A DNA stretch of 64,000 nt from Limnohabitans parvus II-B4 (GCF_003063455.1 NZ_NESN01000001.1:248001-312000), one strand, 5' to 3'. Numbered from the stretch's first letter, positions 44,378 through 53,037 are shown. Notes: generated by a model from the sequence alone, not told the origin. Numbers and translations: made by a program.

Positions 44378-45085
44378 TCAGCGTGTGTATTCAGGCCAGC
44401 AGGCACACAGCGCGTGCAAGTCTCGCACTTCCAAGTGTGGGCGCGTGTCGCCGTGGCTCCAGTCGTGGCCTTCGCGGTTGAGCCAGGCCACCTGCATGCC
44501 TGCGGCCAACGCTCCCACACAGTCGGCATGCGCGTCGTCGCCAATGTGCAGCACCTCGTGCGGGACCACGCCTGCGGCCTCGGCCCCCGCCACAAAAATG
44601 CGCCAATCCGGCTTGGCCACGCCCAATGATTTGGCGCTCACGCTGGCATGAAAGTGCTGGCCAATGCCCACGCGGTGCACATCGGCGTTGCCATTCGACA
44701 GCGCCACCACCGGGTAGCGCTGACTCCAAAAGGCCAGCGCGGGCAGCGCGTCGTCAAACAAATCCACCCGCTGACGCTCGGCAAAAAAGACTTCAAACGC
44801 GGACTCCGCCAAATGCCCTGGCTCACCCGCTTGCAGCAGCATGGCCCGGATCGCTTCGAGCCGCAAAAAAGACAAATCGTGCGCCCGATCGGCATGACGG
44901 GCGTTGATATCAGCGCGGATTTGCTTTTTAAGATCGGGCTGGTTGGACAGCGCCGCGGTGGCGGGCGCGTGCTGCCCCAGCCAATCGGTCAGCACCTGTT
45001 CGGCGCGGTGAATGGTGGGCCAGACGGGCCACAAGGTGTCGTCCAGATCAAGGGTAATGGCGCGGATGCGTGGAATGTCGAGCAT
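44378..45085 (-). CDS. HAD-superfamily phosphatase (YigB-like)
   Basis: A 235-residue haloacid dehalogenase-like hydrolase. Motif I is ITLDLDDTLWP, with nucleophile Asp13 and acid/base Asp15. Motif II is the Ser in VVALSNGNADV, motif III the lysine in SLGVAKPDWRIF, and motif IV the pair in HIGDDAHADCVG. The pattern matches YigB, an FMN and riboflavin-pathway phosphatase in E. coli, but HAD specificity is hard to predict. It is probably co-transcribed with the GST gene. The ATG at 45085 is only 20 bp from the divergent hemH start. Confidence 0.88.
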   Translation of the reverse strand: MLDIPRIRAITLDLDDTLWPVWPTIHRAEQVLTDWLGQHAPATAALSNQPDLKKQIRADINARHADRAHDLSFLRLEAIRAMLLQAGEPGHLAESAFEVFFAERQRVDLFDDALPALAFWSQRYPVVALSNGNADVHRVGIGQHFHASVSAKSLGVAKPDWRIFVAGAEAAGVVPHEVLHIGDDAHADCVGALAAGMQVAWLNREGHDWSHGDTRPHLEVRDLHALCACWPEYTR

Positions 45086-45105
45086 GGTGAGGGAGAATAC
45101 CCGAC

Positions 45106-46194
45106 ATGGCATTCAACAAAGAACCCTCCTTTCAGCATGGTCAGGCCGCCAAAACGGCTGTCTTGTACTGCAACCTGGGCACACCCAGCGCCCCCACAGC
45201 CCCAGCCCTACGCAAATACCTGGCCGAATTTTTGGGCGACAGCCGCGTGGTTGAAATTCCCAAACCCATCTGGTGGTTGATTCTGCACGGCATCATCTTG
45301 CGCGTGCGCCCCAAAAAATCGGCCGCCAAATACGCCAGCATTTGGACCGAAGGCGGCTCGCCGCTCAAAGTGTTCACCGAACAACAAGCCCAGTCGCTGG
45401 GCACTGCGCTGCAAGAACGCGGCCACAGCGTGACGGTGCGTTACGCCATGCGCTACGGCCAGCCGTCCATACCCGCGCAACTGAGCGCCCTCAAAGCCGA
45501 AGGTGTGCAGCGCGTGCTGATCGTGCCCGCCTACCCGCAGTACAGCGGCACCACCACCGCCAGCGTGTTCGATGCGGTCTACCGATGGGGCCTGAAAACC
45601 CGGCTGGTGCCCGAGATGCGTTTTGTGAACCGCTACCACGACGACCCCCGCTACATCGCCGCGCTGGCGCAGACGGTACGCGAGCACTGGGCCACCCACG
45701 GCCAGGCCGAGAAATTGGTCATGAGCTTTCACGGCGTGCCCGAGCGCACCCTGCAACTGGGCGACCCCTACCACTGCGAGTGCATGAAAACCGGTCGCCT
45801 GCTGGCCGAAGCGCTGGGCCTGAGCAAAGACCAATACAAACTCACCTTCCAGTCCCGCTTTGGCAAAGCCAAGTGGCTGGAGCCCTACACCGAACCCACG
45901 CTGATCGCCATGGCGCAGCAAGGCGTGAAGAAGGTGGACGTGATCTGCCCGGGCTTCACCAGCGACTGCTTGGAAACGCTGGAAGAAATCCAGCAAGAAG
46001 CGCAAGAAGCGTTTTTGCACGCGGGCGGCGAGGGCTTCAGCTACATCTCCTGCCTGAACAACCACGCCCAGTGGATCGAGGCTTTGGCCGACATCAGCCT
46101 GGGGCACATGCAGGGCTGGGATTTGTCAGCGCCGGATGCGAAGGCGCTTGCGGCAAGTCGCGAGCGGGCTTTGGCGCACGGGGCGAAGAACTGA
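45106..46194 (+). CDS. hemH: Ferrochelatase
   Basis: A 362-residue enzyme that inserts Fe(2+) into protoporphyrin IX, the last step of protohaem synthesis. Visible: CNLGTPSAPTAPALRKYLAE at the start, the catalytic His209 in MSFHGVPERTL, the GDPYHCE loop, QSRFGKAKWLEPYT, and Glu290 in SDCLETLEE. Length is typical of betaproteobacterial HemH (about 360). It stands alone, divergent from the HAD gene, with a REP-like pair right after the stop. It ties functionally to the iron and HemP genes at 6-13 kb but is not linked to them. Confidence 0.95.
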   Translation: MAFNKEPSFQHGQAAKTAVLYCNLGTPSAPTAPALRKYLAEFLGDSRVVEIPKPIWWLILHGIILRVRPKKSAAKYASIWTEGGSPLKVFTEQQAQSLGTALQERGHSVTVRYAMRYGQPSIPAQLSALKAEGVQRVLIVPAYPQYSGTTTASVFDAVYRWGLKTRLVPEMRFVNRYHDDPRYIAALAQTVREHWATHGQAEKLVMSFHGVPERTLQLGDPYHCECMKTGRLLAEALGLSKDQYKLTFQSRFGKAKWLEPYTEPTLIAMAQQGVKKVDVICPGFTSDCLETLEEIQQEAQEAFLHAGGEGFSYISCLNNHAQWIEALADISLGHMQGWDLSAPDAKALAASRERALAHGAKN

Positions 46195-46195
46195 G

Positions 46196-46256
46196 ATCGC
46201 TTGCAGGCAAGCTCCTACAAAAATCCTCATCGATGTAGGGCCAGCCTGCTGGCGAT
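46196..46256. repeat. REP-like inverted pair (TGTAGGAGC family), second copy
   Basis: ATCGCTTGCAGGCAAGCTCC plus TAC at 46196-46218, then TGTAGGGCCAGCCTGCTGGC plus GAT at 46234-46256. It is the same pair as at 43651-43720 but in opposite order, directly after the hemH stop. Confidence 0.85.
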
Positions 46257-46287
46257 GCGTCGAGGTCCGCGCAAATATGGGGCGCAA

Positions 46288-46917
46288 TCAGGCGCTTAAA
46301 TAGTCTTTAACCACCAAAGCCGCCCTCACCTGCTCCGGTGTCTCAAAACGGATGCCATGCCAGCCATGTTGCTCAGCGGCATAGATGTTGTGCTGCACAT
46401 CGTCGGTGAACACCGGCTGGCCACGCAATGACCACCGCGCTTGGGCCGTGGCAAAAATATCGGGCAGCGGTTTGATCTGCTGCACATGCGCTGAAAAGAT
46501 GCCGTCGTCAAACTGGTTGAAGAAGGGGTTCAACCGCACCAGATGGTCGGCATAGCCAGCGGGCATGTTGGACAAAAAGTACAGCCTGTGGCCTTGCGCT
46601 TTCAGCTCGTGAATCAATTCCACCGTGCCGGGGATGGGCAACAGGTGCGCGGGGATGCTGGCGATCAAGTGCCGCAGATCGGCCTCTGCCAGTCCGGTGC
46701 GGGCTGCGATGCGTTGGGCCAGCGGCTCGGGTTCGATCCGGCCCAGGTCAAACAGCGCCCAGTCGGCGTCGGGGTGAAAGGTCTGAAAAATCTCACCCGC
46801 CCACTGCTTTGCCACTGCTTCATTGGTCACTTGCTCCGGAAAAAGCGTTTGCAACACCACCAGCGGCTCCCAACGGAACACCACGCCACCCAGGTCAAAC
46901 ACCACGTCTTTGCTCAT
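46288..46917 (-). CDS. HAD-superfamily hydrolase (YihX-like)
   Basis: A 209-residue HAD protein. Motif I is VVFDLGGVVFRWEP, where Asp8 is the nucleophile and the second acid position is a Gly, as in the YihX (alpha-D-glucose-1-phosphate phosphatase) group, which has DLGN there. Motif II is YFLSNMPAGYADHL, motif III the lysine in HVQQIKPLPDIF, and motif IV PVFTDDVQHNI. The substrate is undetermined. The ATG at 46917 starts MSKDVVF; ten upstream codons are not conserved-looking. Confidence 0.88.
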   Translation of the reverse strand: MSKDVVFDLGGVVFRWEPLVVLQTLFPEQVTNEAVAKQWAGEIFQTFHPDADWALFDLGRIEPEPLAQRIAARTGLAEADLRHLIASIPAHLLPIPGTVELIHELKAQGHRLYFLSNMPAGYADHLVRLNPFFNQFDDGIFSAHVQQIKPLPDIFATAQARWSLRGQPVFTDDVQHNIYAAEQHGWHGIRFETPEQVRAALVVKDYLSA

Positions 46918-46953
46918 CAAATGACTTCCTTTATTAGCCCCATTCAAGGGGCC

Positions 46954-47022
46954 GTAGGTCGAAGCTTCAGCTCCGAAAAATGTTTGCGGTAGGCGATGTC
47001 GGGGCTATAGCCGCCGACCTAC
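46954..47022. repeat. REP-like inverted pair (GTAGGTCG family)
   Basis: GTAGGTCGAAGCTTCAGCTC followed after a spacer by the inverted arm GTCGGGGCTATAGCCGCCGA ending CCTAC. Outer GTAGGTCG/CCGACCTAC boxes are inverted and inner GAAGCTTCAGC/GGCTATAGCC stretches are self-complementary. This is a family distinct from the TGTAGGAGC repeats. Confidence 0.75.
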
Positions 47023-47036
47023 CCATGAACAAACGT

Positions 47037-48092
47037 TCAAACCGCCACCACCGACACACCACGCCCCGGTAAGCTCAGGGCCAGCACTTGGCCGATGCGC
47101 CAGTCGCGCTCGACTTCGGGCGAGACCACAAACACCGGGCCCAGCTCGGTGTCAAAGGTCAGCTCCACAAAGCTGCCCAGGTAAGACCATTGCTTGAGCT
47201 CTGCACACAAGCTGCCCGGCAGGCTTTCGCCGCCCGACAGTTCGCGCCCGACCAACCAGGCCTCGGGCCGCACCGCCGCACGCGCAGCACCCGGGGCCAC
47301 CGCATGGCGTGGCAACAAGCGCAGTGGACCCACCTGCACCGAACCATCGGCGAGCGATTGGCCGTCAAACAGCACTGCCTCCCCCATGAACCCGGCCACA
47401 AAAGCCGATGCGGGCCGTTCGTACAGGTCTTGCGGCGTGCCCGCTTGGGCGATGCGCCCGGCTTCCATGACGATGATCTGGTCGCTCACGGCCAAGGCTT
47501 CGCTTTGGTCGTGCGTGACATAGGCCACCGTCAGGCCCAAGCGCTGCTGCAGGTGGCGGATTTCGTCGCGCATGGACCGGCGCAGGCGGGCGTCCAAGTT
47601 GGACAGCGGCTCGTCAAAGAGCAACACCGAGGGCTCCAGCACCAGAGCGCGGGCCAGGGCCACACGCTGCTGCTGACCGCCCGACAGTTCGCTGGGCAGG
47701 CGCTCTTCGTAACCCGCCAGCCCCACCAAGGCCAGGCTTTTTTGGGCACGCTCCAAGGCTTCGGCCTTGTGCACACCGCTCACGTCCAAGCCATAACGCA
47801 CGTTGCCGATCACGTTCATGTGCGGGAACAGGGCGTAGCTCTGAAACACCATGCTCACATTGCGCTCGGACGGGCCCAGGTGCGTCACGTCCACGCCGTC
47901 GATCACGATCTGCCCGCCCGAGGGCGCTTCCAGCCCAGCAATCATGCGCAAGGTGGTGGTTTTGCCGCAGCCCGACGGCCCGAGGATGGTGGTCAGGCTG
48001 CCCTTGGGCACGACAAAGTCGATGCCCTGAACCACCAGCGGCGAGTCAGCGCCGCCATAACGTTTGGTGACTTGTTTGAATTGAATGCCCAT
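47037..48092 (-). CDS. ABC importer ATPase (AfuC/FbpC type)
   Basis: A 351-residue ATPase of the CUT1/FbpC/PotA group. Walker A GPSGCGKTT, Q-loop FQSYALFPHM, signature LSGGQQQR, Walker B LLFDEPLSNLD, and the H-loop AYVTHDQSEA are intact. After about residue 240 comes a TOBE-type regulatory domain (VRPEAWLV, SYLGSFVELTF). It energises the two-domain permease encoded 17 bp upstream. The family imports ferric iron, hexose phosphates or phosphonates, so substrate is left open. Confidence 0.93.
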   Translation of the reverse strand: MGIQFKQVTKRYGGADSPLVVQGIDFVVPKGSLTTILGPSGCGKTTTLRMIAGLEAPSGGQIVIDGVDVTHLGPSERNVSMVFQSYALFPHMNVIGNVRYGLDVSGVHKAEALERAQKSLALVGLAGYEERLPSELSGGQQQRVALARALVLEPSVLLFDEPLSNLDARLRRSMRDEIRHLQQRLGLTVAYVTHDQSEALAVSDQIIVMEAGRIAQAGTPQDLYERPASAFVAGFMGEAVLFDGQSLADGSVQVGPLRLLPRHAVAPGAARAAVRPEAWLVGRELSGGESLPGSLCAELKQWSYLGSFVELTFDTELGPVFVVSPEVERDWRIGQVLALSLPGRGVSVVAV

Positions 48093-48109
48093 GGTGTTGA
48101 ATCCTTGTA

Positions 48110-50323
48110 TCAAGCCGCCGAGGTGGATGCAGCACGCCGCCCCAGCTGCCGCTGGCCCACCAGCTTTTGAATGCCCCAGGTGATGGTCGACATGAGCACC
48201 ATGAGCACCGTGCAATACGCCAGCGCCACGCCATAGTCGCCATTGCCCACGCGGCCAATGATGTAGGTGGTGGCCAGCTCGTACTGCGCCGTGACCAAAA
48301 AGATCACCGCCGACACCGTGGTCATGGAGCGCACAAAGCTGTAGACCAACGCCGCCACCAGGGCAGGTTTGAGCAGCGGCAGCACCACCCGGCGCAGCGT
48401 GGTGAGCGTGCTGGCCCGCAGCATTTGCGAGGCTTCGTCGAGAGACCGGTCCAGCTGCTTGAAGGCCGCCGTGCCCGCCCGCACGCCCACCGGCAAGTTG
48501 CGGAACACAAAACACAGCACGATGACCAGCCCGGTGCCTGTCAGCTCCACCGGCGGCACATTGAAGGCCAGGATGTAACTCACACCCAACACCGTGCCCG
48601 GAATGGCAAAGGTCAGCAATGCAGAAAACTCGAACGCCGCCTTGCCCCGGAACTCGGTGCGGGCCAGCAGCCAGGCCATGAGCAAGCCCACGCCCGCGCA
48701 AATGGGTGCGGCCATGGCCGAGAGGCTGAGCGTGGTGAACAGCGACTTCCAGGCCGTGCCCGCAAACACCCAGCCAAACTCGCCCTGCTGCACATCGAAC
48801 GCGGTTTTGAAGTGCGCCAGCGTGAAGGTAAAGTCACGCCCCCAGGTCTGCACAAAGCCGCCCGCAAAGGCAAACACATACACCACCACGGTGAACAAGA
48901 GCCACGGGCCCGCCACGCTGCGGCACACGCGCAGCACCGTTGGCGGCAAAGCCATGGCCACGCCCGCATCGCCTTTGCCCGAGACGGTGGTAAAGCTGCT
49001 GCCCGAGAGCACCCGGCGCTGCACAAAAAACACCGCCAGCGCAAAGCCGGTCAACACCAGCGCCAGCGCAGCGGCCATGCCGGGGTCCAGCGCTGCGCCC
49101 ACGATGGCGAAAAAGATTTCGGTGGACAGCACCGCATACTGCCCGCCCAGGATGATGGGGTTGCCAAAGTCGGCCATGCTCTCGATGAAGCCCACCAAAA
49201 ACGCATTGGCCAGCCCAGGTTTGAGCAGGGGCAGCGTCACCGTCCAGAAGGTTTGCATGCGGCTGGCGCGCAGGGTTTGCGCGGCCTCTTCCATGCTGGG
49301 GCTCACGCCCTGCACCACGCCGCGCATGATCATGAAGGCAATCGGCGTGAAAGCGAACATCTGTGCCAGCCAGATGCCAAACACGCCATAAAACCAGCGC
49401 CCGGGCTCGATGCCAAAGGCCCATTCCAAGGCTTGGTTGAACAAGCCCGCACGGCCAAACAACAAGATGAGCCCCAAGCCCACCACAAAGGGGGGCGTGA
49501 TGATGGGCAGCATGGCCAAAATATTGAGCGGTTTGGACAAGCGTGTGCCGCCCCGTTCGGCCCACAGCGCCAGCAAAGTGCCCATGATCGTGGTGCCGGT
49601 GGCGGTGATGAAGGCCAGCCACAAAGTGTTCCAGGCCACGCCGCAGCGCCCCGCCCCTTGCACACAGCCCAGGCCCCACACCCGCTCGGTGGCCACACGC
49701 TCAAACAAGTGCCCCCAGGCATAGGCCCCGGTGTCGTCTATCCAGGCGGCCACCAAAGAGCGCAGCACCGGATAGACCACGAACAGCACCAGCAAGGCGC
49801 TGCACAGCACCACGGCGGCGGCCACAAACACATCACCCCGAAACGCGCCCAAACGGGCCAGCGCCGCCCCCAGCAACACCACCAGGCTGAGCAAGACCAC
49901 GGCAGCGCCCCAGCCCATGCCGTATTGGCCGGTGGGCAAAGCGCCCCACAAGGCCTCCAGAGATTCAAAAGACCAGCCTGTGGCACCGATGGCAAAGCCG
50001 CTGCCCAAAAGGCCCAGCAAACCCAGCAGACTGCCCAGCAACAACAAGCCGCCTTGCTGGCGGGCAGGCCAAGGTCGCAGCACGGCCAGGCCACACAGCA
50101 GCAAACCCGCCAGACCTGACCACAACCAAGGCCGACCGTGTTGCAGTGCCTGCACGGCAGCGCTGGCCGTTTCGGCACCGGCCCCTGCTCCAAGCCAGAT
50201 GCCGGGCATGGCCTCGGCCAAACCCATTTGTTGCAAAAAATACCAAGGCAGCAGCGCAAAGCCAAGCAGGCCGAACACGACCCACCCTTGTAATGCGCGC
50301 TGCAAACGCAGCGCTGGATTCAT
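48110..50323 (-). CDS. ABC importer permease with two fused transmembrane domains (AfuB/FbpB type)
   Basis: A 737-residue inner-membrane permease with two BPD-type halves, each with an EAA loop contacting the ATPase: MEEAAQTLRASRMQTFWTV in the first and LDEASQMLRASTLTTLRRV in the second. An extra N-terminal hydrophobic region of about 180 residues precedes the first half, longer than in compact FbpB proteins and typical of AfuB. Overlapping frames on the opposite strand are artefacts. It is the middle gene of afuA-afuB-afuC. Confidence 0.94.
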   Translation of the reverse strand: MNPALRLQRALQGWVVFGLLGFALLPWYFLQQMGLAEAMPGIWLGAGAGAETASAAVQALQHGRPWLWSGLAGLLLCGLAVLRPWPARQQGGLLLLGSLLGLLGLLGSGFAIGATGWSFESLEALWGALPTGQYGMGWGAAVVLLSLVVLLGAALARLGAFRGDVFVAAAVVLCSALLVLFVVYPVLRSLVAAWIDDTGAYAWGHLFERVATERVWGLGCVQGAGRCGVAWNTLWLAFITATGTTIMGTLLALWAERGGTRLSKPLNILAMLPIITPPFVVGLGLILLFGRAGLFNQALEWAFGIEPGRWFYGVFGIWLAQMFAFTPIAFMIMRGVVQGVSPSMEEAAQTLRASRMQTFWTVTLPLLKPGLANAFLVGFIESMADFGNPIILGGQYAVLSTEIFFAIVGAALDPGMAAALALVLTGFALAVFFVQRRVLSGSSFTTVSGKGDAGVAMALPPTVLRVCRSVAGPWLLFTVVVYVFAFAGGFVQTWGRDFTFTLAHFKTAFDVQQGEFGWVFAGTAWKSLFTTLSLSAMAAPICAGVGLLMAWLLARTEFRGKAAFEFSALLTFAIPGTVLGVSYILAFNVPPVELTGTGLVIVLCFVFRNLPVGVRAGTAAFKQLDRSLDEASQMLRASTLTTLRRVVLPLLKPALVAALVYSFVRSMTTVSAVIFLVTAQYELATTYIIGRVGNGDYGVALAYCTVLMVLMSTITWGIQKLVGQRQLGRRAASTSAA

Positions 50324-50336
50324 CTCAGGCTTTCAC

Positions 50337-51353
50337 TCAACGGGGCAGCGAATTGACTTCTTTTTCCCAACGCTGGATCAGGCGGCGGCGCTCGGCCGTC
50401 TGGCCATATTTGGCGTAGTCGTAGTTGATCATCTTGATCTTGCGGAAATCCGGCACACGCGGGTCCACCTTGGCCTCTTTGTGCGAAGGCAGCTGGAACT
50501 GCAAGGTGGCTGCCGCCAGCTCTTGCGCTGCCGGGGTCAAGGCCCACTCGTAAAACTTCTTGGCTGCTTCGAGGTTTCGGCTGCCGCGCATGATGGACAT
50601 GGAGCCGATTTCGGCACCCGTGCCATCGGCTGGCGTGATGGTGTCCAGCGGAAAGCCTTGGGCTTTTTCGCCGGGGCCGTCGTGCACAAAGCTGATGGAC
50701 ACGGCCGTTTCGCCACGCGCCACCGCCTTGATAGGGCCGGTGCCCGAGCGGGTGTAGGTGCCGATGTTCTTGTGCAAACCCTTGAGGTATTCAAAGGCCT
50801 TGTCTTCGCCCATCAGTTGCACCAAGGTCGCGATCATGGTGTAAGCCGTGCCGCTGGAGGCCGGGTTGGCCGACTGGATCTCACCTTTGTATTCGGGCTT
50901 GAGCAAATCGCCCCAAGTTTTGGGCACGGGCAGCTTTTTCTTGGCCAGCAGCTCGGTGTTGTAGCCAAAGCCCAAGGGGCCGGAATAAATGCCCACGGTT
51001 TTGTAGCCCGACTGCGCGGCCTGCTTTTGCGCCCAGTCGTGCAGCTTGGGCAGCGTAGGTGATTTGTAGTCGAGGCTCAGGTTTTGCTCGGCCGCTTGCA
51101 GGTGCGGGTCGCCCGTGCCGCCAAACCAGATGTCGGTTTTGGGGTTGGCCTTTTCTGCGGCCAGCTGGGCAATCGCCTCGCCCGAGCCTTTGGCCGTCAT
51201 GTTGACTTTGATGCCTTGGCTTTTCTCGAACGTGACGGCGATCATGCTGCACCAAGCGGCTTGGGCCGAGCAGATGACGTTGACTTCGCGGTTTTGGGCT
51301 TGGGCACCCACAGTCAGAAGGGCCAAAAGAGGCAGCAATTTGAAAGACTTCAC
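50337..51353 (-). CDS. Periplasmic binding protein of the AfuABC/FbpABC-type importer
   Basis: A 338-residue binding protein. The likely start is GTG at 51353 with GGAGA five bases upstream, giving a signal peptide ending LTVGAQAQ. The mature part has VNVICSAQAAWCSMIAVTFE, the GSGEAIAQL loop, DIWFGGTGDPHLQAAEQ, and SANPASSGTAYTMIATL. It lacks the adjacent ligand tyrosines of true FbpA proteins, placing it closer to the AfuA group, one member of which is known to bind hexose phosphates. Two cysteines near the mature N-terminus (C-x6-C) may form a disulfide. It is the first gene of the operon. Confidence 0.88.
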   Translation of the reverse strand: MKSFKLLPLLALLTVGAQAQNREVNVICSAQAAWCSMIAVTFEKSQGIKVNMTAKGSGEAIAQLAAEKANPKTDIWFGGTGDPHLQAAEQNLSLDYKSPTLPKLHDWAQKQAAQSGYKTVGIYSGPLGFGYNTELLAKKKLPVPKTWGDLLKPEYKGEIQSANPASSGTAYTMIATLVQLMGEDKAFEYLKGLHKNIGTYTRSGTGPIKAVARGETAVSISFVHDGPGEKAQGFPLDTITPADGTGAEIGSMSIMRGSRNLEAAKKFYEWALTPAAQELAAATLQFQLPSHKEAKVDPRVPDFRKIKMINYDYAKYGQTAERRRLIQRWEKEVNSLPR

Positions 51354-51489
51354 TCGATTCTCCAGCAGCGCAAAAAACCAATTGTGCAGGGAAACCCTGT
51401 GGGGCTTTAGAGTAGAAACACTCAGACGATTTAAGTGACAAACCGATAGCAAAAAAAAGCAAAGACTGGCTCAACACCGGGCTAGGTGA

Positions 51490-52317
51490 TCAAGTGCTGG
51501 ACGCGTGAGAAACCCGAGGGCGGCTGACATCGTAGCCAAACCAACGCGTCGAAATCGCTTTGAAGCTTTTGTCCTTGACCAGCGTTTGGACGCCCAAGGA
51601 CAAGCGTTGCTCGATGTCCTTGTTGCCTTTGGGCACCGCCAAACCCACGCGAATGGGCGCGGCGAAAGGCACCCCCACCTTGAGCGGCAAGCCCGCCTTG
51701 TCAATGAAATACTCGGCAATCAGGTTCTCTTCAAGCACCGCGTCAAGTTTTTTACCGGCCAATGCACGCAGGGCGTCTTCGATGCGCTCGAAAGCCTGCA
51801 CCGACTTGCCCAAGGCCCCTTTGGCTTGGTCTTCGATGCCGGTATTGGCCAGCACGCCGAGCTTTTTGCCCAAGAAATCGTCCAGACTCATCAAATCGCG
51901 GTCATCGTCTTCGTGCAGCACGCTCACCAATTGAATCGTGGCATAGGACTTCACAAAATCAAAATAACGTCGGTTTTCAGGGGTTACCAACAACTGGTTG
52001 CCAATGAAGTCAATCTCGCCCTTTTGCATCTTCTGGCGCAAATTCACCAAAGTGTCGGCCACCGGCTCCATGTCATGACCCGAAGCACTCAACAGTGCCC
52101 GCACCACCTCCACATCAAAGCCGGTCAAACTGCCGTCGGCTTGAACAAAGCTGTAGGGTTGGTAGCGTGCAATGAAACCCACGCGCATGCGCGGCTTGTC
52201 TTGGGCCGTGGCCTTCAGCGCCATGCCCGAACAGGCGAGCGCCAAGGCCGTTTGTAGCCACTCTCGTCTTCCGACAGCCTTCACACGCAAGCGCTGAGGA
52301 GTGCGTAAATCAATCAT
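51490..52317 (-). CDS. Periplasmic amino-acid-type (SBP_bac_3) binding protein
   Basis: A 275-residue solute-binding protein of the polar amino acid family. The signal carries a Tat-like motif (GRREWLQTALALACSGMALK). The ligand pocket signatures are PYSFVQADGSLTGFDVEVV and the TPENRRYFDF segment. No permease or ATPase gene is adjacent, so it may serve a transporter elsewhere or act as a sensor-type orphan. GAGGGGG stands six bases before the ATG. Its start overlaps by 8 bp the end of the small zincin-like gene, making three coupled genes. Confidence 0.88.
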   Translation of the reverse strand: MIDLRTPQRLRVKAVGRREWLQTALALACSGMALKATAQDKPRMRVGFIARYQPYSFVQADGSLTGFDVEVVRALLSASGHDMEPVADTLVNLRQKMQKGEIDFIGNQLLVTPENRRYFDFVKSYATIQLVSVLHEDDDRDLMSLDDFLGKKLGVLANTGIEDQAKGALGKSVQAFERIEDALRALAGKKLDAVLEENLIAEYFIDKAGLPLKVGVPFAAPIRVGLAVPKGNKDIEQRLSLGVQTLVKDKSFKAISTRWFGYDVSRPRVSHASST

Positions 52318-52708
52318 GAAACGCCCCCTCAAAACAGTGGCGGATTTCGTGGCCCACATAGTTGTAGCCCGTGACCTCGGGGGTCACAACCGTGCACTCT
52401 CTGCGCTTGACGTTCCAAAAAGCACAGGCCATGGGTCGGGATGTCGGGCTGATCGGAACCCCCGTGATCCGCGAGCAGAACTCGTAACCGTCTTTGCGGG
52501 CCAGGTATTTGACTTTGGGCTCGTTGAGCATGCGTTGCTCAGGCTGCAAAGGCTCAAAACGCGTGCGGTCCACCGCAGGTGGACGGAACCTGCGCACATA
52601 ACTGGCATCGGGATGCTCATTCACATCGAACGGTTGAGCCCAGACGCCCCAGCAAGCACCAACAGTGAAGCCCAACAATAAAACCGCCCGGACCCAACAA
52701 CGCGTCAT
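52310..52708 (-). CDS. Small secreted protein with HEIRH zincin-like motif
   Basis: A 132-residue protein of unknown family. A Sec signal peptide (about 1-25, ending GVWAQ) precedes a domain with RFRPPAVDRTRFEPLQP, YEFCSRITG, and a C-terminal ECTVVTPEVTGYNYVGHEIR followed by HCFEGAFHD. HEIRH (about 119-123) fits the HExxH zinc-protease core, and the later Glu or His/Asp could be a third ligand. Cysteines at about 78, 95, 105 and 125 suggest disulfides. It overlaps the paralogous upstream gene (ATGA) and the downstream binding-protein gene, so all three are translationally coupled. Protease activity is a hypothesis. Confidence 0.72.
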   Translation of the reverse strand: MTRCWVRAVLLLGFTVGACWGVWAQPFDVNEHPDASYVRRFRPPAVDRTRFEPLQPEQRMLNEPKVKYLARKDGYEFCSRITGVPISPTSRPMACAFWNVKRRECTVVTPEVTGYNYVGHEIRHCFEGAFHD

Positions 52709-53037
52709 GTTGACTCACCTGCTGTGAGGCACAAAAGGAACAAGCGCCCCACCTGCGAATGCGTTGTGCGACCCGTTGTCACAATAGTGCAAGTTGCCGG
52801 CACATGCGTCCAGTAAACACAGCCCTCTTGCCAGACCGCAAATCCGTCATGCGCCTTGATCTGCTCGCAATGCTCAAGCGCATCTGGTCTGGTTAACCAA
52901 TGCACCTCCGGCTGGACGACCTTGTGTCTATCCAATGCAGGTGGGAAAACCATCGAAAAATCGAGCAGCAAATCGCGTGTTTGAGTCCACCCAAAAGTGG
53001 AGGAAAGACTCAATATGAAGCACACCAAACGATTCAT
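52705..53037 (-). CDS. Small secreted paralogue lacking the HExxH motif
   Basis: A 110-residue protein with a signal peptide (MNRLVCFILSLSSTFGWTQ) and clear likeness to the next gene: FPPALDRHKVVQP versus RPPAVDRTRFEPL, EHCEQIKAHDG versus EFCSRITG, GCVYWTHVPATCTIVT versus ACAFWNVKRRECTVVT. At the place of HEIRHCFEG it has GRLFLLCLTAG, so the putative metal site is lost while the cysteines are kept. It might be an inhibitor, partner or degenerate copy. ATG at 53037 is chosen; a TTG 12 bases earlier is possible. It begins the three-gene unit. Confidence 0.68.
   Translation of the reverse strand: MNRLVCFILSLSSTFGWTQTRDLLLDFSMVFPPALDRHKVVQPEVHWLTRPDALEHCEQIKAHDGFAVWQEGCVYWTHVPATCTIVTTGRTTHSQVGRLFLLCLTAGEST

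Noticed and set aside
48167..50119. 650-codon plus-strand frame over the AfuB-type permease
   Set aside because: Composition dominated by His, Arg, Gln and Gly and no domain; shadow of the permease gene.
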